A stretch of DNA of 64,000 nucleotides, taken from the NCBI RefSeq assembly GCF_014650335.1, contig NZ_BMUT01000008.1, positions 169,170-233,169 on the forward strand. The letters are read 5' to 3'. This DNA comes from Streptomyces hiroshimensis (GTDB lineage: Bacteria > Actinomycetota > Actinomycetes > Streptomycetales > Streptomycetaceae). The position numbers were made by a program, and so were the translations under genes. Shown here piece after piece: positions 43,134 to 49,577 of the stretch; positions within the stretch are counted from its first letter, which is position 1; every line of letters starts with the position of its first letter. Under the pieces are notes generated by a model that saw only the letters and a program-made list of their open reading frames with translations, ran no database searches and had not been told where the DNA came from.

Positions 43134-43784
43134 ATGAGGGGCGAACCCAGTTGCCCGAAGTGCGGTGGCCGGGTGCGAGCGCCCGGTCTCTTCGCCGACT
43201 CCTGGCAGTGCGACGTCCACGGCACGGTGCACCCTCTGCAGCCCGTCGTCCCGCCGAGCGTGGAGGCCCTGGCCGTCGTCGTCAACCGGGCCCGGGTGCC
43301 CGTGTGGATGCCCTGGCCCCTCCCCGTCGGCTGGCTCTTCACGGGCGTGGTCTGCGCGGGGGATGACCGCAGCGGCGGGCGGGCCACCGCCGTCGCCTGC
43401 TCCGGCCCCAGCCCCCTCGGCGGCCCCGGCGAGCTGCTCCTCGTGGCCGAGGAGCTCGGCGTCGGCCTCGGCGCGCGCTATGCGGGCGTCGACGGCCCCG
43501 ACCCCGGCCCCTACCTCCGCGTCGACCGCTCCCCGCACGCCAAGGTCCACGCGGCCGGGCGCCCCACCCCGCTCTGGCACGTCGAGAGCGCGCCGGAGGA
43601 CCGCGCCGTCTTCGCGGGCGAGGCGCGCGGGCTGTGGCTGTGGGCCGTGGTCTGGCCGGAGCAGTCGGGACTGCTGATGTACGACGAGCTCGTCCTCACG
43701 GACCTGCGGGACGCGGGCGCGGAGGTCGACCTCCTCCCCTGCGGGGCGCTCTCACCGCGCTTGCTGCCGCCGGCGGGGCGCTAG
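43134..43784 (+). CDS. Zinc-ribbon-like conserved protein (DUF6758 type)
   Basis: A 216-residue protein. The N-terminus has CPKCGG, then C and H within the next 25 residues (SWQCDVHG), a zinc-ribbon-like arrangement. The rest contains PVWMPWPLPVGWLFTGV and ends in a globular domain with LWHVESAPEDRAVFAGEARG. The ATG at 43134 has GGAGG two bases upstream; a TTG three codons earlier has GGGAGG at a better distance and could be the true start. I recall it only as a conserved Streptomyces protein. Confidence 0.85.
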   Translation: MRGEPSCPKCGGRVRAPGLFADSWQCDVHGTVHPLQPVVPPSVEALAVVVNRARVPVWMPWPLPVGWLFTGVVCAGDDRSGGRATAVACSGPSPLGGPGELLLVAEELGVGLGARYAGVDGPDPGPYLRVDRSPHAKVHAAGRPTPLWHVESAPEDRAVFAGEARGLWLWAVVWPEQSGLLMYDELVLTDLRDAGAEVDLLPCGALSPRLLPPAGR

Positions 43785-43817
43785 CACTCCGGCCGACCGC
43801 CGCTTGCGGCCTTCCTC

Positions 43818-43926
43818 CCGCCGCGATGGTGATCCGCCACAGCGGACGTGTCCGGCGGTGCCCCACCGGCTCAGGTGGCTCGGCACTGCCGGGTGCCGTC
43901 GTCGTGGTTGGGCGCCGTTGCGACGG
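43818..43926. repeat. REP-like palindromic repeat, copy C
   Basis: Left arm CCGCCGCGATGGTGATCCGC...GTGTCCGGCGGTGCC; right arm GGCACTGCCGGGTGCC...GCGCCGTTGCGACGG. It fills much of the gap between the zinc-ribbon gene and the PHP gene. Confidence 0.8.
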
Positions 43927-44077
43927 AGGGCGGTGCGGGGGCGTCCCTCCGCGACCCCGTGGGTCGCGGGCAGCGGCCGGGTCCGGCCCGGTCGCCGCCC
44001 CGCGCGGCCCGGTGCGGGCCCTCGTGCCGGTTATCCTGAACCGGTCCTGTCCGTCGCCACCCGTGAGGAGCCGTGTC

Positions 44078-44941
44078 GTGCGCATCGACCTGCACACCCA
44101 CTCCACGGCCTCGGACGGCACGGACACCCCCGCCGAGCTGGTCCGCAACGCGGCCGCCGCCGGGCTGGACGTCGTGGCGCTCACGGACCACGACGGCGTC
44201 GGCGGCCACGCCGAGGCGATCGCGGCGCTCCCCGCAGGGCTGACCCTCGTCACCGGCGCCGAGCTCTCCTGCAGGCTCGGCGGCCCGGACGGCTTCAGCG
44301 TCCACATGCTGGCCTACCTCTTCGACCCCCTGGAGCCCGAGCTCGCCCGCGAGCGGGACCTCGTCCGCGACGACCGCGTCCCCCGCGCCATCGCCATGGT
44401 CGCCAAGCTCAACGAGCTCGGCGTCCCGGTCAGCTGGGAGCGCGTGGCGCAGATCGCGGGCGACGGCGCCGTCGGCCGGCCGCACGTGGCCACCGCCATG
44501 GTCGAGCTCGGCGTCATCGACAGCGTCTCCGACGCCTTCACCTCCGAGTGGCTCGCCGGCGACGGCCGCGCCTTCGTCGAGAAGCACGAGCTGGATCCCT
44601 TCGACGCGATCCGCCTGGTCAAGGCGGCCGGCGGAGTCACGGTCCTCGCGCACCCGTTCGCTCTCAAGCGCGGCAACTGCGCCTCCGAGAGCGCGATAGC
44701 CGAGCTGGCCTCGGCCGGGCTCGACGGCATCGAGGTCGATCACATGGACCACGACGCCCCGACCCGCGCCCGCCTGCGCGGCCTCGCCGCGGACCTCTCC
44801 CTGCTGACCACCGGCTCCAGCGACTACCACGGCAGCCGCAAGACCTGCGCGCTCGGCGAGTTCACCACCGATCCGGAAATCTACGGCGAGATCACGCGCC
44901 GGGCCACGGGCGCGTTCCCCGTCCCCGGCGCCGGCGGCTGA
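44078..44941 (+). CDS. PHP-domain metal-dependent phosphoesterase
   Basis: A 287-residue PHP hydrolase. The metal ligands appear in order: HTHSTASDG (two His and Asp), ALTDHDG (Asp-His), GAELSC (Glu), AHPFAL (His), GSSDYHG (Asp-His). Homologues act as nucleoside 3',5'-bisphosphate or AMP phosphatases. GTG 44078 is supported by GAGGAG at a normal distance. It lies between repeat copy C and marC. Confidence 0.94.
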   Translation: MRIDLHTHSTASDGTDTPAELVRNAAAAGLDVVALTDHDGVGGHAEAIAALPAGLTLVTGAELSCRLGGPDGFSVHMLAYLFDPLEPELARERDLVRDDRVPRAIAMVAKLNELGVPVSWERVAQIAGDGAVGRPHVATAMVELGVIDSVSDAFTSEWLAGDGRAFVEKHELDPFDAIRLVKAAGGVTVLAHPFALKRGNCASESAIAELASAGLDGIEVDHMDHDAPTRARLRGLAADLSLLTTGSSDYHGSRKTCALGEFTTDPEIYGEITRRATGAFPVPGAGG

Positions 44942-45118
44942 CCGCACCCACCCACCCCTCTTCCGGGTCCGGTCGCGTAGACGCACGTCCCCATCCCCAG
45001 TGATGCCGTGCGCGGGTGACCGCGCCCGTACGCCCCCGCCCGCGCCGTCCGTACGCCCGTACGGGCCCGGCGGGCGTCCCGCACCTGCTCGCACCACCCA
45101 CTCCCGCAAGGCTCAACT

Positions 45119-45724
45119 GTGTTCGACTTCGCCGTCTTCGGATCCCTCTTCCTCACCCTTTTTGTGATCATGGACCCGCCCGGGATCACGCCGATCTTCC
45201 TCGCGCTCACCTCGGGCCGCCCGGCCAAGGTCCAGCGCCGGATGGCCTGGCAGGCGGCCGCGGTCGCCTTCGGCGTGATCACCGTCTTCGGCATCTGCGG
45301 CCAGCAGATCCTGGACTACCTGCACATCACCACCCCCGCCCTGATGATCGCGGGCGGGCTGCTCCTGCTGCTGATCGCGCTGGACCTGCTCACCGGCAAG
45401 TCGGAGGAGCCGACGCAGACCAAGGACGTCAACGTGGCGCTCGTACCGCTCGGCATGCCGCTGCTGGCCGGCCCGGGTGCGATCGTCTCGGTGATCCTCG
45501 CGGTGCAGCACGCGGACTCCGCCGCCGCCCAGATCTCGGTGTGGGCGGCGATCGCCGCCATGCACATCGTGCTGTGGCTGGTGATGCGCTACTCGCTGCT
45601 GATCATCCGGGTGATCAAGGACGGCGGCGTGGTGCTGGTGACGCGGCTCGCGGGCATGATGCTCTCGGCGCTGGCCGTCCAGCAGATCATCAACGGCATC
45701 ACCCAGGTGATCTCGGCCAAGTGA
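45119..45724 (+). CDS. MarC family membrane protein
   Basis: A 201-residue inner-membrane protein with six predicted helices and the MarC block MDPPGITPIFLALT near residue 18, plus PLGMPLLAGPGAIVSV. The family was once tied to multiple antibiotic resistance but has no proven function. GTG start with AAGG upstream. A perfect hairpin follows. Confidence 0.92.
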   Translation: MFDFAVFGSLFLTLFVIMDPPGITPIFLALTSGRPAKVQRRMAWQAAAVAFGVITVFGICGQQILDYLHITTPALMIAGGLLLLLIALDLLTGKSEEPTQTKDVNVALVPLGMPLLAGPGAIVSVILAVQHADSAAAQISVWAAIAAMHIVLWLVMRYSLLIIRVIKDGGVVLVTRLAGMMLSALAVQQIINGITQVISAK

Positions 45725-45780
45725 CGGCCGCCCGTCCATGGGCGGCCCGGTGACGGCCGCCGTGTGACCGGCGACAACGA

Positions 45781-45820
45781 CGACACCCCCGCAGGAACAT
45801 CGGTTCCTGCGGGGGTGTCG
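45781..45820. terminator. Bidirectional terminator after marC
   Basis: CGACACCCCCGCAGGAAC and its exact complement form an 18-bp stem with an ATCG loop. It lies 57 bp after the marC stop and 24 bp after the stop of the convergent 50-codon gene. Confidence 0.9.
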
Positions 45821-45843
45821 CTGTTCGCGAAGGCGCGTCGGCG

Positions 45844-45996
45844 TTACTGTGCCGCGGAGGCGGCCGGGCGGATGTAGATGCGCTGGCCCGTGAAGGCGGC
45901 CTGCTGCACGATCCGGTTGACGGAGGCGGCGTCCACGACGGTGCTGTCGACGGCCGTACCGTCGACGTCGTCCAGGCGCATGATTTCGAAGCGCAA
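45844..45996 (-). CDS. 50-residue conserved small protein
   Basis: A 50-residue protein beginning LRFEIMRLDDVDGTAVDSTV and ending IYIRPAASAAQ. TTG 45996 has GGGAG at a suitable distance, which supports translation. I recall closely similar small proteins in other Streptomyces, with unknown role. Its 5' region shares an AT-rich divergent interval with the NYN gene. The strong terminator after it supports an independent transcript. Confidence 0.78.
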   Translation of the reverse strand: MRFEIMRLDDVDGTAVDSTVVDAASVNRIVQQAAFTGQRIYIRPAASAAQ

Positions 45997-46114
45997 GGCT
46001 TCTCCCTTCGTCTGATCCTCCTGAGGAGAACTTCATGGCTGACGGAACACGCCGCGTCGGCGGGGCGCGTTCCGTAGGGGTACAACGAGGTTACCCCTGA
46101 AACCATTCCCTACG

Positions 46115-46150
46115 CTAAGGAAATTTTTAACTTGACTAAGAGTTGTTAAA
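46115..46150. promoter_or_regulatory. AT-rich divergent regulatory region
   Basis: This 36-bp patch is over 70 % A+T in a genome of about 73 % G+C. It holds an imperfect dyad (TTAACT...AGTTGTTAA) and a TTGACT. It lies between the divergent starts at 45996 and 46201. No full promoter match is clear; TACGCT (46111-46116) is a possible -10 for the NYN gene. Confidence 0.5.
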
Positions 46151-46200
46151 TCCGTGCAACGGAACGTGTCCGGCGTGTAACCGAACGAGACGACAATCCC

Positions 46201-47124
46201 ATGGCTGACTCCCCATCCTCTGAACACCTGCACGCGATCGCCGCCGCCGTCGAGCGCACCAACGACCTCCTCACGCGCGTGCTGGCCGAGGTCGCGACCA
46301 CCCCGTCCACCCACGCGATCTTCGTCGACGCCGGCTACGTGTACGCCGCGGCGGGCCGCCTCGTCGCCGGCACCGAGGACCGCCGCACCTTCGACCTCGA
46401 CGCCGAGGGGCTGATCGAGGCCTTCATCGACCGGGCGCGCACGATCTTCCCCGACAGCCGGCTGCTGCGCGTCTACTGGTACGACGGCGCCCGCCGCCGG
46501 ATCCACACCACCGAGCAGCAGCGCATCGCCGAGCTCCCCGACGTCAAGGTCCGCCTCGGCAACCTCAACGCCAGCAACCAGCAGAAGGGCGTCGACTCCC
46601 TCATCCGCACCGACCTGGAGTCCCTGGCCCGCCACCGGGCCATCAGCGACGCGGCCCTCATCGGCGGCGACGAGGACCTCGTCTCGGCCGTCGAGGCCGC
46701 CCAGGGCTACGGCGCCCGCGTCCACCTGTGGGGCATCGAGGCGACCGGCGGACGCAACCAGGCCGAGCCGCTGCTGTGGGAGGTCGACAGCCAGCGCACC
46801 TTCGACCTCGAATTCTGCAAGCCGTACGTCACCCGGCGCGCCGCGCTCGAACCGTTCACGGACGCCGCCTCCGCGAGCCGGCCCGCACCCGGCCGCGACG
46901 ACGTGCGCTTCGTCGGCGCCCAGGTCGCCGCCCAGTGGCTGGCCTCGCGCGGCCGCGATACCGTCGCCGAGCTGCTGCCCGGCCACCCCATCCTGCCCGG
47001 CGCCGTCGACCAGGAGCTGCTGGTCGAGGCCGAGGCGCTGCTCGGGCTGTCCCTGCGCGGGCACGCGGATCTGCGCCGGGCGCTGCGGGACGGCTTCTGG
47101 GACCACCTGCAGACCCAGTTCTGA
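46201..47124 (+). CDS. NYN-domain (PIN-like) ribonuclease-type protein
   Basis: A 307-residue protein. The NYN core spans about residues 38-215 with the acidic residues in AIFVDAGYVY, VYWYDGAR, KGVDSLIRTDL and ALIGGDEDL, the usual metal-binding pattern of PIN-like nucleases. The C-terminal 80 residues (DVRFVGAQVAAQWLASRG) may be an LOTUS/OST-HTH-like module that binds RNA. No clear ribosome site precedes ATG 46201. Confidence 0.9.
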   Translation: MADSPSSEHLHAIAAAVERTNDLLTRVLAEVATTPSTHAIFVDAGYVYAAAGRLVAGTEDRRTFDLDAEGLIEAFIDRARTIFPDSRLLRVYWYDGARRRIHTTEQQRIAELPDVKVRLGNLNASNQQKGVDSLIRTDLESLARHRAISDAALIGGDEDLVSAVEAAQGYGARVHLWGIEATGGRNQAEPLLWEVDSQRTFDLEFCKPYVTRRAALEPFTDAASASRPAPGRDDVRFVGAQVAAQWLASRGRDTVAELLPGHPILPGAVDQELLVEAEALLGLSLRGHADLRRALRDGFWDHLQTQF

Positions 47125-47160
47125 CCGGGTGGTTCAGCGGGCCCGGCCGCACGGCCGACT

Positions 47161-47188
47161 GCCCGGCCGACCGCACAGGCGGCCGGGC
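47161..47188 (+). terminator. Hairpin after the NYN gene
   Basis: GCCCGGCC and GGCCGGGC form an 8-bp perfect stem with a 12-nt loop, 37 bp after the NYN stop. Confidence 0.6.
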
Positions 47189-47345
47189 CTCCCTCGGATA
47201 GGACGAACTCCGCGGGGGACGCGCGTGCCGGAATGCATACGGGGAAGCCGAGTGGAACCCTGGCAGGGGATCGTGGCCACCGGTCCGGCCACCCCTGACG
47301 GAGACTCCCGACCCGTAATCCGGAACAGAAACGAGGCGATCGGCC

Positions 47346-48140
47346 ATGTCGCTCACTGACCGTGCCGTGCCCGGGGCACCGTGCTGGGTGAGCCTGCTGA
47401 CCGGCGACCTCGCCGCGTCGCAGGCCTTCTACGGCGCCGTCATGGGCTGGACCTTCCGCCGCGGCAGCCTCGGGGAGGACTTCTCCGTCGCGCTCTCCGA
47501 CGGCAGGCCCGTCGCCGGCATCAGCAACGTCGCCCGCCGCATGGGCGTGGGCGTCAACGTCCCCGTCTCCTGGACCTCCTACTTCGCCGTCGAGAACGCC
47601 GACGTGGCCGCCTCGCGCATCCGCGAGCGCGGCGCCACCGTCGCCGTCGGCCCGCTCACCGTCGGGCCCGGCCGCGCCGCGCTGGCCGCCGACCCCGCGG
47701 GGGCCGTCTTCGGCTTCTGGGAGGGCAAGACCCTGCGCGAGTGGCAGATCGGCCAGCAGGGCGCCCCCGCCTGGCTGGAGCTGCGCACCCGCGACGCCTT
47801 CGCCGCGGCCATCTTCTACGGCGAGGTCTTCGAATGGGCCACCGGGCGGCCCGACCGCTGCGAGGTCCGCTACGAGGACGAGGTCGTCATGGTGCGCTCC
47901 AGCGGGCACACCGTCGCCTGCCTGCGCGGCGGCGCCATCGAGGCGGCCCCCGACCCGCGGATCCGGCCGCGCTGGCACGTCTACTTCTGCGTCGACGACG
48001 TGGAGAAGGCCGTCGAGTCCGCGCTCGCGGCCGGCGGCACGGTGGCCGCGGAGCCGGGGGATTCGGAGGTCGGCCGCGAGGCGTCGCTCCGCGATCCCCA
48101 GGGCGGGCTCTTCACCGTCACGACCGGCTCGCGGAGCTGA
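47346..48140 (+). CDS. VOC (glyoxalase/bleomycin-resistance) family protein, two modules
   Basis: A 264-residue protein with two VOC modules (about residues 10-130 and 140-262; ASQAFYGAVMGWTFR and AAIFYGEVFEWATG mark their first helices). The typical His/Glu metal pairs are incomplete (WTSYFAVENAD; FGFWEGK; WHVYFCVDD), so it may bind a ligand rather than catalyse. GAGGCG lies about 10 nt before ATG 47346. Substrate unknown. Confidence 0.92.
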   Translation: MSLTDRAVPGAPCWVSLLTGDLAASQAFYGAVMGWTFRRGSLGEDFSVALSDGRPVAGISNVARRMGVGVNVPVSWTSYFAVENADVAASRIRERGATVAVGPLTVGPGRAALAADPAGAVFGFWEGKTLREWQIGQQGAPAWLELRTRDAFAAAIFYGEVFEWATGRPDRCEVRYEDEVVMVRSSGHTVACLRGGAIEAAPDPRIRPRWHVYFCVDDVEKAVESALAAGGTVAAEPGDSEVGREASLRDPQGGLFTVTTGSRS

Positions 48141-48180
48141 GGCCTGGGGCTACGGCCCGGACGGGCCGGAGGGGCTGGGC

Positions 48181-49032
48181 TCAGGAGCCGTCCCAGAAGC
48201 GGACGAGTGCCTCCGCCGTGGGGCCGGGGCGCTCGGCGTTGGGGGAGTGCTCGGCGCCCTCGACGACCGTACGGACCGCCGACAGCTCCTTCGCCATCGC
48301 GTCGATCGACGGCACCGGCCAGGCGTAGTCCACGGCGCCCGAGATCACGTGCTTGGGCAGCGGCACCGCCGCCAGCTGTGCCGTACGGTCCGGCTCGGCC
48401 GTCAACTGCCTGCCCGTGGCCATCAGTTGCTCGGGTACCGTGCCCATCCAGCGGCGGCGCAGGAACGCGTCGAGCTCCGGCGGGACGGGCGCGGCCGGCG
48501 CGCTCTCCCCGTCCGCCCGGCGCATCTCCAGCCACACCGTGCCCATGTCGTACGCGCCCAGCGCCGCGACCAGGCGGTGCGTGCGCTCCTGCTGCAGTGC
48601 GGAGATCGCGGCGGGGCCGCAGCTCATGATGGTCAGCGAGCGGAACGGGGACGCGTCGCCCAGCACCGCGGCGCGGGAGATCAGACCGCCGAGCGAGTGC
48701 CCCAGCAGGTGCACCCCGCCGCCGAGGGCCTCCGCCTGCGCGCGGACGTCGCTCGCCAACTCGCCCTGCGCGTAGGCCGCCTCGTCCCGCGGGCCCCCGG
48801 TCTCGTGCTGCCCGCGCCCGTCCACGGCGACGGCCCGGTAGCCGGCCGCCGCGAGCGGCTCCAGCAGCGCGATGAAGTCCTCCTTGCTGCCGGTGAACCC
48901 CGGCACCAGCAGCACCGTGCCGCGCGGCGGCGAGGAGGGGTGCGCGTCGTGCACGGCGAACTCCCCGCGGGGGGTGGACAGCCGGTACGCGCGGGCACAC
49001 GGGGGCAAGGTGAGGAAGGGCGGCCTGCTCAT
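48181..49032 (-). CDS. Alpha/beta hydrolase
   Basis: A 283-residue alpha/beta-hydrolase. The nucleophile elbow is GHSLGG (about residue 110), the oxyanion segment GFTGSKEDF, the acid probably Asp in GAVDYAWPVP and the His GAEHSPN near the end. Substrate unknown. It converges with the VOC gene (40 bp apart). The long repeat tract begins beyond its 5' end. Confidence 0.92.
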   Translation of the reverse strand: MSRPPFLTLPPCARAYRLSTPRGEFAVHDAHPSSPPRGTVLLVPGFTGSKEDFIALLEPLAAAGYRAVAVDGRGQHETGGPRDEAAYAQGELASDVRAQAEALGGGVHLLGHSLGGLISRAAVLGDASPFRSLTIMSCGPAAISALQQERTHRLVAALGAYDMGTVWLEMRRADGESAPAAPVPPELDAFLRRRWMGTVPEQLMATGRQLTAEPDRTAQLAAVPLPKHVISGAVDYAWPVPSIDAMAKELSAVRTVVEGAEHSPNAERPGPTAEALVRFWDGS

Positions 49033-49074
49033 GGGGTGAGGCTAACGCCCGCCGGGCCTCTGGGCTGGGGCCGG

Positions 49075-49450
49075 GGCCGCGCTGCGGTCTCCAGCGGGGG
49101 CCGGGGAGCTCGCCCTCGGGAACGGTGAGGGGGCGGGGGATGGGGCCGCGCCCTGGCCTCCCGCCGGGGGCCGGGGGCTCCCCCTTGGGAAGGGTGAAGG
49201 GGCGGGGGACGGGGCCGCGCCCTGGCCTCTCGCGGGGTCCGGGGGGCTCGCCCTTGGGAACGGTGAGGGGGCGGGGACGGGTCCGGGCCATCGCCTCTCG
49301 CGGGGTCCGGGGGATCCTGCGCCTCGCCCGCACCACCGCGCCCGGCGCGACCCCCGGGCGCCTGGCCGCCCAGGTCCGCGGGCTGGGGCCATCGCTTCTC
49401 GCGGGGGCCGGGGGCTTGCCCCCGGGAAGCGGTGAAGGGGTGGGGACGGG
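49075..49450. repeat. Degenerate tandem array, 69-bp period
   Basis: GGCCGCGCC-type unit starts recur at 49075, 49144, 49213 and about 49280, with the block CGGGGGCCGGGGGCTC...GGGAA-GGTGA-GGGGCGGGG in each, and a more diverged copy at about 49385-49450. The period of 23 codons keeps one frame open on both strands (APSPAPSPFPR-like peptide on the minus strand), but no start signal supports a gene. Confidence 0.85.
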
Positions 49451-49460
49451 GCCTCTTCCT

Positions 49461-49510
49461 CCGCCGCCGCGGCGCGCAACCCGCCACCGGCGTATCCGGC
49501 GGTGCCGGAC
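49461..49510. repeat. Half copy of the REP-like palindromic repeat (copy D)
   Basis: CCGCCGCCGCGGCGCGCAAC followed by CCGCCACCGGCGTATCCGGC and GGTGCCGGAC matches the left arm of the family only. It stands just before the helicase terminator. Confidence 0.6.
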
Positions 49511-49525
49511 CGGCCGGTGGGACGG

Positions 49526-49562
49526 CGAAGGCCGGTCCCCCACGATGGGGGACCGGCCTTCG
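49526..49562. terminator. Terminator of the DEAD-box gene
   Basis: CGAAGGCCGGTCCCCC and its exact complement make a 16-bp stem with a 5-nt loop, 16 bp after the helicase stop on the minus strand. Confidence 0.9.
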
Positions 49563-49577
49563 TCAGTGGACCTGGCG

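Noticed and set aside
48960..49480. Minus-strand Pro/Arg/Ser-rich frames in the tandem repeat tract
   Set aside because: Peptide repeats follow directly from the 69-bp DNA repeat; no start, no conserved domain.
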